DNA of 64,000 nucleotides. It comes from Lasiodiplodia sp. COLG20 (Eukaryota; Ascomycota; Dothideomycetes; Botryosphaeriales; Botryosphaeriaceae). Position numbers and translations under genes: made by a program. Positions 10,636-21,548 of this stretch are shown here, in pieces. The notes beneath the pieces are model-generated. The model saw only the letters and a list, made by a program, of their open reading frames with translations. It did not search any database and had not been told where the DNA came from. Position 1 is the stretch's first letter; each line of letters begins with the position of its first letter. The stretch lies in NCBI GenBank assembly GCA_009801085.1, contig VNWV01000033.1, positions 52,723-116,722 of the forward strand, read 5' to 3'.

Positions 10636-11629
10636 ATGAACTGTACTGGTGCCCAATCTTCCGCCAATGGCGATAATTCTAACATCCCCCACACGGAGTC
10701 GGAAGAGCAGATTGATGATGCCTGTCCAAGCACCCAAACAACCAGCGAAGGCGAGTTGGGGATAGTCGCGGCCTTTGTCAAAGTTTGGCGCATTGCTACC
10801 GCTGATAAAAACATGACGATGCATGGTTTCCGCAGGTTCAAGACAAGCCATTTGGTTAATTTGAGGCTGCTGGAGCACGAACTCGAGCAACTGGACAGAG
10901 AAGTATTCCAGGCGGGGATGAAGCTTGAAGCTCCCATAAGCAAGATCGACAGGCTTGGACTGGGGAAAAGCCAACGAGACGGAGATGCCAAGGCGGCCTC
11001 GGAAGTCATAAACCGACAAACTGTCATGCGGCTGAGAAGGCTGGTCCAGGAGTACGGTAAGTCAATGCCGCGGTAAAAATTGCGGCCCGATGCGCTGACC
11101 TGCAGAAGACGATGCCTTGATTCGCTTCAATCAGATTATGCAAATGCAAACGCTTGCCCTATCAGACGACGCGTGGCACTCGGATTCCCGAAGCGACCTC
11201 AACAAATGCGAGCAGTCCAAAACCCGCCTGGTTCGCACGGACTTACCCTCTATCAGGGTTCGATCGCCATTGGAGAATGGGCTGAACCACATGCTGCGAA
11301 GGGTGTGGCAAGCATGGACGAACCGACGCGCCGCCACGTCAGATCAAGATGCAGAGCAGCAAGCCACGCTTACGCCACACAATATAACCGGTGCCACAAA
11401 ATTCATCACCTGCTTCTTTGTTGCGGTGTTTGCCGCAGCCGTCCTGGTCGTTCCATTGTTGGTGTTGTCAGACCGGAGCAGTGCATCGAAATTGCTCAAG
11501 ATCGGCATGTTCATTGGTATATTCTGCTTTGCTGTAAGCTTTTGCTCCGGCTCTTCGGCGCTGGCAACAATGGGCGTTACAGCCGCATACGCTGCGGTGC
11601 TGGTCGTGTTCATATCCAACAATCCCTGA
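10636..11629 (+). CDS. DUF6594-family membrane protein
   Basis: Two exons, 10636-11056 and 11106-11629, with a 49-bp intron (GTAAGT...TGCAG), 314 residues. The layout matches fungal DUF6594 proteins: a variable acidic N-terminus, a helical region with FRRFKTSHLVNLRLLEHELEQL (read as FRRFKTSHLVN plus LRLLEHELEQLDREVF) near residues 68-95, and a C-terminal block of three hydrophobic helices (about 225-250, 260-280, 290-312) ending in AAYAAVLVVFISNNP. The function of DUF6594 is unknown; the topology resembles a membrane-anchored helical bundle. Its head-to-head arrangement with a PNP_UDP protein in a region of recognition-type genes makes a membrane partner role worth testing, but that is inference. 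The exon-exon frame (QEY|EDDALIRF) supports the model. Confidence 0.85.
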
Positions 11630-13141
11630 CTATTGAGGCAGATGAGATTAGGCAGCAACCGAAAAGTGGAATTGACGAATGTGAAACAGAATGTGCAACA
11701 AGCAAAATCTGGTCCCCAGTTCGGACTTTATTCTCGTTGAAAGTAACAAAATCTGTCATTTTCCAACGTATTGTTCCCGTAAAATTGCTCAGGGTGATTC
11801 CAATGTGTTTCGGCGCCATATCTCCTACAAATCTTGGTAAATGGCTCTTAGTGCGTAGGAGATACTTGTGGCTTCGTTTCAAATTTTCATTGCCGTTCAT
11901 TACAGACCCGGCGCGTATCGAACGGGTTGCTTAACCTGGTCTCCTGCAAATTGTCAGAAGTAGATTGCCACACATCAGCATAGTCGAAGCACAACAGAAA
12001 GCAGGAGGATTGTTGCTGCGGAGAGTGCACACATGCATCGGAGACGCTTGGTGTACATACAGTCCAGGGGCCACGCCAATCATGAGAGGGGGTTCAGTTG
12101 GTCTGTGCATATCTCCCCAGGCCTAAAAGAAGGCAGTGGCAGGGAATGCGGATCGGTGGTAGTCCCTTCGTGCTCAATGGTGGAGATCGGAATGATGGAG
12201 GGGACCTGCTGACGGCAGCCTTGCGTCCCGAGCGGGGTCAATACGATGTATGGTTCGTCGTCCCACTTATGAGGTTCAAATGTCTGACTACCAGGCGCGA
12301 CAAGGCTGGGGACCTAGACCAAATCGAGAGTGGAATCGGATTTGCAAGCACCGCCTACTGAAGTTCAAAATATCCATTACGCTACAATTTCGCATGTCTG
12401 GTGGAATGGCTTTGGAAACGTCCGAAGCAATGCATTACTCATTTGCCAGCTCCGCAATATTGACAGCATGATCCGATAGCTTACTGGAAATGCATCAAAT
12501 CTCATCCTTTATTGCACGGGCACCCTCTGAATTCTCTGTTTCCAGACGATTGAGGCAAGTCTAAAAAAAAAAAGAGCACGGCTACCGTGGCGCTTGATTC
12601 CTTGCTTCCAGTAATATCAAAACGAGTGGGATAATATCACGTTTGGTGAAAAGGTTGAGAATGATGTGTTAGTTAATTTCAGGAATCTTTTAACAGAGAC
12701 GAGCGGCGGAGGCATAAGTGCGTTTGCTATATTTTCAGGTCTGTAAGGATTATTTCAAGTAAGATTTATTACCGTACGGTTGTAGCAATGGGAAGGAAAA
12801 GATCACTTAGAAACGGGAGATTGTATAGTGATAAAAGGCTGCAGCATCTGTCATAGAACAACCTTGATTTCTTCCGTTCTCTATTACTAAACATTTCCAT
12901 TAACGTGGTGTGGAAAGCACAATAAAAGGGGTTCCGCGGAGCGCAGGGATTCAGTGCGGTGGAAGAATTAGAGCGGGCGCAACAATGACCTAAGCGGTAA
13001 GTCCATTTCATATTTAGGAACACACAGCGTCCTCTCGTAGCCGATGGCTATCCTGCTTATCTTTTTCAGCAAACAGAACTTGGGTTTTAGCCTATTAGAT
13101 GCCTACCAATGAGTACAACCCCACAATTCTGACCTACAATA
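11630..13141. other. intergenic with a lone MITE-end-like sequence
   Basis: No gene supported. A sequence at about 13029-13050 (CCTCTCGTAGCCGATGGCTA) matches the terminal inverted repeat of the palindromic MITE family and lies just before the copy at 13142, so a broken or nested element may be present. Confidence 0.5.
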
Positions 13142-13366
13142 CTACAGTCCCCTCTTGCAGCCGATGGCTAGTGTGAATTTTTAATTATTTTATAGGTAGT
13201 TGAAGCTATTATCCGGACGCAAGTATATAATTATTAATTTCACATGTACATTTAGACGATAGGTTTAGCTATCCACACATGTTAAATTTCTATGGAAGAG
13301 CTGGAGCATGCTTATGCTTGGGGTTTTACTATTCGTCGTGCTAGCCTTCGGCTGCGATACCCTCCA
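13142..13366. mobile_element. MITE copy A (palindromic-core element)
   Basis: Left end ACTACAGTCCCCTCTTGCAG continues to CCGATGGCTAG; the right end near 13337-13366 carries the inverted partner (CTAGCCTTCGGCTGCGATAC). Inside lies the diverged hairpin core (GGTAGTTGAAGCTATTATCC at 13195 and its partner near 13255-13275). Flanked on the left by TA. About 225 bp and too short to encode a transposase. It ends about 100 bp past the 3' end of the kelch gene. Confidence 0.75.
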
Positions 13367-13467
13367 TTCGAGAATGCTCTAATCGTAAGCCAAGGCAACT
13401 GTTTAACGGAATTTAATAACTCTTCTGTACCCGAGACTTAGCCGAAACTGTTATTGCCTTCTCTCTG

Positions 13468-15590
13468 TTACCGCCTCTGATTTCCGCTCAGTTGCGCAGA
13501 AATGTGGTCAATTGCTCTCCCTTGGAAAGCGCCGATATCAGGCACCTCCTGCGGAGCATCAAAGGATGGTCTAACAGGGGAAGCTGCACTAGTCGGTGGG
13601 ATTTCGGACCTCGGGGCGTTCTGTCCACTCCCAGAAGCTGTACAAGCCCCGAAATCTTCAACATGAGTGTTTCCATGTTTGCTGCTTTGGGTATCTCTTT
13701 CTGGTGAACTACTCCCAGAAGTTGGGGCGAGGGAGTGCTGGTCTTGGTCGGACTGCCCGACGGACACCTCCCTTTCGTGATACGATGGAGGGGGAGGTTC
13801 AGGCATAATATTTTGCAAAGGGTAAGAATCTGGTTGGCTGTTCACCTGGAGTTGGGATGTGGAGCCAGTATGATGGTTTTGTCTCGTGGTTGCTGTGCGT
13901 CTTCTGATTTTCCAAAAGAGAAAGAAGCCGCTCAGGCCAACAGCAACTACTACGCCAACTACAATTCCAGCTACGGCACCTCCGCTGAACTTTGGAGAAT
14001 TATTGGTATATGTGGCATTGCTGCTGTCGTTGGTCACCGAGAAATCTGTGAATATATCTTCGAGCTCTTTATTGCTCCACGTCGGATAACGACTACTCTC
14101 ATAATTAGTAGAAGCCCCATGTATTCGCTAAAGGGGAGATCGCTTACGCATTGCTCTGGTAATATCGTTTTACAACCCCAGGAGAGGCATATGCCGCAGC
14201 ACTAGCGTTGTAGCTACTCTTATACTTGAGCTCAGTCATGTCAAAGACTCCAATGCCTTGTGTCCATGGATCCAATGAGGCGTTCCAGTTTTGCGGGTCC
14301 GGTGGAGTGAGCGTGCTGACTTGATCCGGATCAAGTCCTCCAATCATGACCATTTGACTGTTGTTCGTAGCCGTGCAGGTTTGCTGTCTTCTTTTTGGCC
14401 GAGATACCACATCGCTGGAAAACCATTTGAAGGACGGAAGAGAGAGGACGTAGTAGGTGTCTCCAGCGGGGAAGCTGCCGTAAATAAAGCTTTTGAACGT
14501 TAGCTTGAATAACGCGAGAAAGCTGTTGAATTTTACTCACATATCAAACGTTTTTAACTCGTTGTCTTGTGCACCAAAAAAGCAATAGTCGTTGCCAAAT
14601 ACTACAGCAGCTGACATGTCTAACGTGTGTGGAATGGTTCCAGTGGCATCTTGCGAGTACCAAGAGCGTGTTGATGGGTCAAAAATGGTGATATTATCCA
14701 ACCAATGCTGAAGTTCACCCGAATTGTTGCTCTGCCCACCAATGACGATGAACACACCTTGGGATCCAAAGGGTGGAGCAAATATCATGTTTCCAGCAAG
14801 ATTCGTTTTGTCCTCGGTTTCAGTCCATTCCGCCGCAAAATACCCACCGTCGTCTGAAGAGTTCGTCAGCGTCTGCGTGGCGAAGTCAAACTCCAGGAGG
14901 CCTGGGATGTTATGTCGCGTCCTCGTGTATGAGTTTTTTTGCGTTGTCCAGTTGTATACCACGCCACCAATAGAGTAAGATCTATTTCCATCAGCAGCAG
15001 ATGCTCCCAGGGTTGTTCTCACTATTCCTCCTGGAAAGTCTCTACTGTCGTCACCAAGAACTTCCGTCCATGACCAGTTGTCGCTCTCGTCGAGGCATAA
15101 TTGCCACAGGAATTCGTGTGGTATTTTATCGCCAAAGCTCTTGGGGCCTTGAATGTAGCCATCTGAAGATACCTCTCCACCAAACGCGTATACGCAGTTT
15201 CTACTCTGGTCGTACCAAAGCGACTCGCGTATTAAAAAGCTATAGCTTCCTGGACGCGAAACGGAACTTGGTACCACGGATGAGTTTGTCCAGCTGCTGG
15301 ACAAGTCCAATATCCATGTCTTGTTTTCTGTATACAGGGATTTAAGCAAGTGCTAGTAGGCGAGTACTGGGTGCAACTACGTACCACACCAAGGGTAACC
15401 ATCGTCGTAGGAGACAAGACCTCCGCTAATTACAAGCTTATCTCCCGCCAAAACGGCTGAAACTCGTAAGCAAGCCATTTAATGACATTATATTCTCGTT
15501 GTCCATACCTGCATGACCCGCTCGACGGAGATAGGACCCTTGAGCCGATATAAGAACCAATAGGAGGCTGACTTGGCCGATGTACCACAT
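13468..15590 (-). CDS. membrane-anchored kelch-repeat (beta-propeller) protein
   Basis: Five exons: 15590-15509, 15456-15385, 15327-14541, 14489-14148, 14095-13468, with introns of 52, 57, 51 and 52 bp, all GT-AG and all frame-consistent; 636 residues. An N-terminal signal peptide (MWYIGQVSLLLVLISAQG) is followed by GHAAVLAGDKLVISGG and then by kelch/galactose-oxidase-type blades (CVYAFGGEVS, SYSIGGVVYNW, VFIVIGGQSNN, AAVVFGNDYCFFGA, MVMIGGLDP). Near residues 466-489 is one membrane helix (GGAVAGIVVGVVVAVGLSGFF) followed by basic KIRRR and a cytosolic tail rich in Pro/Ser with PEPPPPSY. The topology is single-pass: extracellular propeller with several N-glycosylation sites, cytosolic tail without a known domain. 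Starts at 15608 or 15620 in the same frame are alternatives. A receptor or cell-wall-sensing role is possible; no catalytic copper site of galactose oxidase was identified. Confidence 0.88.
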
Positions 15591-16050
15591 GGGAAGCTGA
15601 ATATGCATTTTCGGCCACAAACAAAGGTTGCCGGTGTTGCAGGGAGATTAACGACAAGAGATTTCAGAACCCAGCCAGACGGCGCCTGGGCAATGTAATA
15701 GATTCTGGACCGCTGAGTTGCAGCTAGGCTCCAGCGCGGGTGCGGGGATAGTGTGGGTGTCACAAGATTTCGATTGGACACACTATAATGCCAGTCAGCA
15801 TGGCAAGGCATATCTTACCCGTTGGTGTCAGAGTGCGAGGCTCGCACCTTCCTGAATAAGACGACACCGATGTCCTGCCAAACGATGATCTTTACAGTGC
15901 TTCCCAGGTGCTCTTACCCTTGCTAGTTCGCTCGTATTCTTCAGCCTCGCTTTTGTTGCGCAACACACCCTTGCATTTGGCATAGCCAAACTATTTAAAT
16001 TTTAGCCGCACAAAGATTGGTGCAAAATTTAGCTATTCAGGCCAAGTTAC
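15591..16050. other. intergenic, promoter side of the kelch gene
   Basis: Upstream region of the kelch gene; short open frames overlap its first exon in other frames. Nothing else recognised. Confidence 0.5.
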
Positions 16051-16293
16051 ACGAGGGGTGCTGCAGCCGGTGGCTAGGGCGAAGAATAACGGGATCCTCG
16101 AGGGTAACTATGCCCCATCCTTTTTTTTTCTTCGAAAAAAAAGAACAACGTATGGGTAGGTGACGCTATCGTCCGGACGTATATGTAGAATTTTTATTTC
16201 AACCTTATCGTCCGGACGATAGCTTCAACTACCCATGGTATGAGCGAAAAAACGAATTCACGTACTAGCCATCAGCTGCAATACCCCCCTGTA
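16051..16293. mobile_element. MITE copy B (palindromic-core element)
   Basis: Near full-length copy. The left end has GAGGGGTGCTGCAGCCGGTG then GCTAGGGCG; the right end is the inverted partner CTAGCCATCAGCTGCAATAC then CCCCCTGTA. The core hairpin has arms GGGTAGGTGACGCTATCGTC (from 16154) and GACGATAGCTTCAACTACCC (to about 16235). About 243 bp, non-coding. It lies between the kelch gene and the second PNP_UDP gene. Confidence 0.8.
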
Positions 16294-16575
16294 TTGTGCC
16301 ACCTTATTGATGGCAGCGCTCACATTCACCCGCTCAGGGCCAAGGTTCCAAAGCAGCTTGACAAAATAAAGTCTCGCATGTCTTGCCGTGTGGATTACTG
16401 GGTTCTTTTCATTACCACTGCTAGGATTTGAGTCTCCAAAGGCCGATGAGCATCTAGAAAATAGCTAGGCGCCCGTCCGTCACCGCAAGCACAGGAGCGT
16501 ATCCCCATTCTGCCCCACAGAGTGTTTGACGGAAAGGAAATTCAATATGTATTTGCGCTACAGAAACTTTCCAGA

Positions 16576-18012
16576 CTAACCCTCTTGACATATTTCCTTG
16601 GCAAGGCTAGTCGCATTCAGAGCTTCCGGAGCGAGTACGCTCAGAAGCTCCTTCGCATAGGCTGCTGCAACCATTGCAGCATAAAGCTGCCAGCGGTCAT
16701 TCTTATGGGAGTCCGAGTAGTCGCAGATGCCGCGAATGACAAGGCAAGGGAAGCTGTTCATCAAACCGGCAGCCTCCATCTCGAAGCAAAGAGCGTTAAA
16801 CTGTTCCCCCACTCGATCTCTTTCCACAGCATCCTTCATAACTTGGTTGCTCGATGCGATGACTCCATAGTGAATGACTTGGGTTGTATGAGGCCTTTTA
16901 GGTCTTTCATTTTTCAAATACTTCTTGTTGCAGCCTTCACACGTGATGCTGTCCTTATCGGGGTGGTTATACTCTGCAAGGAAGAGCAGATCCTCTGATG
17001 AGTTGTAGACCAATTCGTCAGCAATCAGCGGACATCTGTCCCGGACCTGCTCAATGTATTTGGGGACCATTTTAGATCCTCCTGAAAACACATGTGATGC
17101 TTTCAAACTCTGAAGTGCAGCGAGCACTGCCTGAGGGGGGCTATTCAGCTGGCCTGTGCGCTCAAACCCATCCGGTGTGCATTTTCCCAAGTCAAATTGG
17201 ACTACTCCGCCTGGATATGTAAGCTTGAGTTACTCGAGAAACAATTTATCAGACTCACCGAACGTTCCACTTGGCTGGCTAACAACAATATCACCAATCC
17301 TGATATCATGCCTTTTGCTTGGGATCCCTCCGCCAATGCCGACTAACAGCCCAACGCGGGTTTTGGGGAAAGTTCTCATCATGTTTTCTGCCACAGTCGT
17401 AGCTGACGCAATTCCCATTTGTCCGGCAGGGAGCACAGCGACGACAACGTTGTGCCCGCACATGCTGCCTAGCATGTATGAGTTCTTGTCGCCGAAAACC
17501 GGCCTGAGCGACGGGTGTGCCACGTCAAACATTTGCATCGCGGCAGCCAATTCAATATCGAGAGAGCAAATCCACCCAATAGTATAGCTCTCATGAGTCA
17601 AATCAGTAGATGGAGAAGCAGGCGGAATATCAGCTGCAGAGGGTTCTGCTTCAGGAGTAGCAGCACCCGGCAGACTCTGCTCATCTGCCTCTGGCGTGCT
17701 TTCCACGGATTCGGAGGGGGTTCTCTGATTATTGGATACTGAAAAGGAGTCCTCTGTCTCGGAGAATGCTTCAGATCGACCGTGTTGATCTAGTAAAGGA
17801 ACCTCTTCCGAGATTTCTGTGTTCGGGAAGCTGGAAAAAGCATGCTTGCTAGTACGGCAATCAGATGGTTTCCTACTGAAAGAGTTTCATAGATACCTTT
17901 GTTCGTTCTCCAAAGATGGACGCCCCCACAGCCAGAATGCCGCCGTGCATATCACAATCGTGACGAGTACTGCTAACAAGGTCGTGCTATCAAGAGTGAC
18001 GACTGTAGTCAT
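16576..18012 (-). CDS. membrane-anchored PNP_UDP-family protein
   Basis: Three exons: 18012-17897, 17830-17259, 17210-16576, with introns of 66 and 48 bp; total 440 residues in one frame. The first exon encodes a single hydrophobic helix (LLAVLVTIVICTAAFWLW, about residues 12-29), predicted to anchor the protein, followed by a Ser/Pro/Glu-rich linker (about 39-118) with repeated TPEAD/TPEAE segments. The PNP_UDP domain occupies about 119-425: SYTIGWICSLDIELAAAM, GIGGGIP (203-209), CFEMEAAG (371-378) and ICDYSDSH (391-398), so the acidic catalytic positions of the nucleosidase fold are kept. A small CxxC pair (CEGC, about 320-323) sits in an insertion. There is no NB-ARC or repeat region. It is a second, diverged PNP_UDP gene in the same 10-kb island. 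A purine nucleosidase-type signalling enzyme at a membrane is the inferred picture. Confidence 0.85.
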
Positions 18013-18986
18013 GGTCGTGATTGGCGAGAATAGAAAGGGCAAATCACGGAGGAAATGTAATAAAATGCGAGGGAAAGTTCAGCTGATGGCCACCTTCGAT
18101 TAGGGCGTATATGAGGTTTGTTTTGTTTCGAACACATCTGGTGGATCCGTAATCAAAATTTGCAACATCCATGTAGAACCCCACAGCGGGGCACTTCAGC
18201 TCTCGGCAACCCGGTTCGGATCACCACTTTTAGCACCACCATGCGGCGTAGTTGCTGATCTTGCACAGTTTAGGGATGCTTGCTGACTACGCATGCAGTA
18301 GATAAAGTCGAATGACTACGTACAAAATTGCGTATCTCTAAAGCTGTCGGGATGATAAGCCCCTAGCCCATCTTAATTTCTGCCTATTAAAGCTTCAGCA
18401 AAGCCCTAGCCATCTTTTAGTAGGTAAAGACCAATAAGGGTGCCATTGATTAGACTTGAACTATAGGACCATCTTACCGCGTGCCGGTGAGTGTTATCAG
18501 ATTTTGGATTGTATGTACAGAAGGGTACTGCAGCCGAAGGCGAGCAAGAAGAACAATTAGACCTAAGGCGTAAATATGCCTCAGCCCTCTCTTATGTCCT
18601 TTTCTCTACTTAAAAAAATAACAAATGTGGGGAGTTAAAGCTCCCATCGAGACTAGAATGTGCAACTGAAAAGCTGGCCTCGCCTTGCAGGTTACCGTGC
18701 TCATCCCTCCCTACATTTTGCCGCCGCAATCCCAACACAGCTGCAAAGGCTGGCGTACCTCGAAACCCGAAAGCTGGTGATTCAGAAGAGGAGAAAGTTT
18801 GGGTACAAAACATGGTGCTCCTCGTATTGCTCCAGCAATTGCTCCGCACGAAACTTTACATCATCTTATAGCTTGCAGTTGAACGGCTTTCCATTTTGTC
18901 CTCTATGAAATGATGCATTTGCTGAAACGGTGCGGTTAGCAGTGATTCTTGATTTTTGGCACCATGTGGTAGATCTCTACTCTGCA
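18013..18986. other. intergenic with a MITE end fragment
   Basis: Promoter of the second PNP_UDP gene and 3' region of the HET gene. At about 18527-18600, GTACTGCAGCCGAAGGCGAG followed by a CCTCAGCCCTCTCTTA-type segment resembles one end of the palindromic MITE without its core. No gene seen. Confidence 0.45.
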
Positions 18987-21548
18987 TTACTCTAGCACAG
19001 TGGTGCAGAATTGCGGGTTAGATTCCTTCCATCTATCCATGTAGATCTGACCGATCCCCAAGCGCTGCGCAACTCCATCGTTCCGAGTGATCAACATTAC
19101 ATTCAGTCGTGGTGGATTTGGATGAACAAAGCTAACCTCTGTAGCAGGTGTCCATCCCTGCCTTTCTTCGCCGTGGACGCACGGTTTCGTCTGAATATCC
19201 CACATCTCGTCATGCCGAGCCCTGACCAGTAGGTTCAATTGCTGTGCAGTCTCAGCAATCGTATTTGTGCCGAGTGTGATGGAGAGAGCCAGAAACTCCA
19301 TACATTGGGGACTTCCAGACATGGCTGCACTGACATGCGACTCCGTAATATGCTGAGTGAGCCAAATGGTTCCAGACAAAAGTCCCTCAGATGACCGGAT
19401 CAGCAATGCGTGCCCTGAGTTCAGCTTCTCAATGTACTCAAGCTCGAGCCAGGTAGTTTGACCGAATGCAAGGACTCTTCCTTCTTGTTCCCCAGCTTTC
19501 CTCCGATCATCGGCCGAAAAGGCTTCTAGAAAGAGCGGCTGAGTTGTTTTAGAATGCCGCACATGCTGCACCCAGTTTCGCTGTGGACCGTAGAGCTTTT
19601 CGAATTGAATTGACGTTTTAGAGCGATTGCTTCGTTCAAGAATTATCTTATCGTGTCCGTGAATAGGCCCACGGGTGAAGAACTTGTCGATGAAGAAACC
19701 GTTTTCCCACACATTAGATATCGCCGAACTACTCTGTGTGATTTCATTCGAACAATATCCAAGTGGTGTATCCTTCATAAATGGAACAAAAGGGACTGCA
19801 GTCAACAGGTCTATGTTCAGGGAATCCGTGGTGGACGGGAAGGCCCATGATGCTACAGAACAGTATATCCTAAGTTTCTGAAGCCCCAGCTGATAGTTTA
19901 TAGCACCTTGAATAGAGCACCAGGACCAGCTAGGGTATGTTCCTGTAGTGGTCAAAGTCCTGGGCTTCTCATAGCCGTTGAGTGGCTGCCAGAGAATTGC
20001 TTCGTCAAACATTTCGAGCGGCAACCCATACTCGCAGTGTTGACCAATGATAGGCTCCAGATGGTGGGTTATACCAGCAAACACATTGAGGATGTCGGTT
20101 GAGTGGGTTAGGGAGCGCTTTGTGTAGTCTTTGACGCAATCAAAGTAGTCCCAGCTTCGAAAAGTTGGCCCTTGGGGTTTATAGCATATTTTCTCTGAAT
20201 AGATGCAACGTTTAAGGATTTGGCGATGCATGTCGTACATGCCAAAGTCCCCAAATACACCGTACTCGGTGAAATATAGGACGTTCGGTGCGCAGATTCC
20301 TTCCTGAAAGGTCCATCCTCGAGTGTTCCATTTGGATTTTGACAGAATGTCTTGGATGGCTGGAAAGGGTGCCAATAGCTCCAATCCTTCCCAGTGGATA
20401 GTCTCGTGGCGATAGAATCTTCGCCAATTAACACCCACGAGTCCATGTCTCGCATCTTGCCCTGCAGCGGCTACGATGGTCAACTGGGAAGAGGCATAGA
20501 TTTCATCCATCCGGTTGATTTGCTCGTGTTTAAGTTCGCGGGAATCTTGCGGAATGCAGAGTCTATCGACCCATAAATACCGAAAGCGAAGCTTTCGACA
20601 GCAGGCTGTGGCATCCTGGATCGTAGCTGGGAGGTCTGACGTGGGTAACGATGCTTCATTCTCCCAGGAGGTGACTTTGTCAAGTGTTGCCTGAACCTCG
20701 GCGCCTTGATATTCCCCCTCGCTGGGGCCTCCCCAAATGTAGCTCAAAGCGACGTAGCGAAATGGAGGACGTGGTTCAACAAGACAATTCTTCAATACAT
20801 CGATGACTCTGAATTCCAGTGGTAGGCTCGGGTACTCATCAGTGCGTCGAATCTTCCACCTTCTGATCCTGTGCCAATCAACTTGCTGTCCGAGATGGTC
20901 GTACGGCTGGAATATCTGTGTCTCTGTCCGACTGACTCTGATTTGTTTCTGAATAGTGTTGGCCTCCAAGATCTGCAAGTACAAGTCCTCGTAGACGTTT
21001 GAATCTACTGAAGATCTGCTGATTGAAACCTCGCTCCCAGGCTGAACAATGGAATCAAGAACACCGGAAAGCATCTTGCACAACTCGCAGTTCAATGTCT
21101 GTGCTTGCTGATAGTCGTCGGGGCGTATACATATTGAAGCGGCTTTGAGGTGTTCCCTACGAGGAAGATTCGGTAGAATACATCGAAACAAGTGGCCGAG
21201 GCGGAGATGTTGGCAGAAGGTACAGACATGCAAGTTGGCTGCGAATGTCTTCGATAAGTCTTCACATTTAACACATGGGTCGTGAAACCATTCTTGGTAT
21301 ACGGCTTCGTCGACCTTTGATTTCTCCTGGTTGTCATGTTGCATGCGGCGAATTAGCAGTCGACAATGTGGACAAGAGCTCCCTTTACACGATGATTCAC
21401 TCTCTGATTGAAGTGTGATTTGTGGGGGAGCCTTGCCCGAGACCTTTGACCATAGGTGTCCCTCTTTTGGCTCCGCATTCTCCCTTTTTTTTTTTTTTTT
21501 TAATATTTGAATGGAGGCAACCTGACTCAGGAACTGCACCATGTTCAT
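18987..21548 (-). CDS. HET-domain protein (heterokaryon incompatibility type), copy 1
   Basis: One long open frame; from the ATG at 21548 it gives 853 residues (MVQ at 21542 is equally possible; the frame further upstream begins without an ATG). An N-terminal cysteine-rich region has SCPHC, FHDPCVKC, CTFCQHLR and CELC spaced like a zinc-binding module. The HET domain lies at about 264-415: RYVALSYIWGGP, then ATIQDATACCRKL, YLWVDRLCIPQD, and MDEIYASSQLTIVAAAG. The C-terminal half is long and lacks recognised repeats, with GWTFQEG, as is common in HET proteins. HET domains are related to TIR folds and trigger cell death on non-self fusion. A run of 17 A on the coding strand (21485-21501) encodes a KKKKK tract near the N-terminus, a slippage-prone spot or a sign that the true N-terminus is spliced differently. 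Related to the HET gene at 51.4 kb. Confidence 0.88.
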   Translation of the reverse strand: MNMVQFLSQVASIQILKKKKKRENAEPKEGHLWSKVSGKAPPQITLQSESESSCKGSSCPHCRLLIRRMQHDNQEKSKVDEAVYQEWFHDPCVKCEDLSKTFAANLHVCTFCQHLRLGHLFRCILPNLPRREHLKAASICIRPDDYQQAQTLNCELCKMLSGVLDSIVQPGSEVSISRSSVDSNVYEDLYLQILEANTIQKQIRVSRTETQIFQPYDHLGQQVDWHRIRRWKIRRTDEYPSLPLEFRVIDVLKNCLVEPRPPFRYVALSYIWGGPSEGEYQGAEVQATLDKVTSWENEASLPTSDLPATIQDATACCRKLRFRYLWVDRLCIPQDSRELKHEQINRMDEIYASSQLTIVAAAGQDARHGLVGVNWRRFYRHETIHWEGLELLAPFPAIQDILSKSKWNTRGWTFQEGICAPNVLYFTEYGVFGDFGMYDMHRQILKRCIYSEKICYKPQGPTFRSWDYFDCVKDYTKRSLTHSTDILNVFAGITHHLEPIIGQHCEYGLPLEMFDEAILWQPLNGYEKPRTLTTTGTYPSWSWCSIQGAINYQLGLQKLRIYCSVASWAFPSTTDSLNIDLLTAVPFVPFMKDTPLGYCSNEITQSSSAISNVWENGFFIDKFFTRGPIHGHDKIILERSNRSKTSIQFEKLYGPQRNWVQHVRHSKTTQPLFLEAFSADDRRKAGEQEGRVLAFGQTTWLELEYIEKLNSGHALLIRSSEGLLSGTIWLTQHITESHVSAAMSGSPQCMEFLALSITLGTNTIAETAQQLNLLVRARHDEMWDIQTKPCVHGEERQGWTPATEVSFVHPNPPRLNVMLITRNDGVAQRLGIGQIYMDRWKESNPQFCTTVLE

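Noticed and set aside
17876..17896. A 21-bp intron at the end of exon 1 of the second PNP_UDP gene
   Set aside because: Too short; a normal 66-bp intron from the same donor to 17831 gives a continuous frame and joins the membrane exon correctly.
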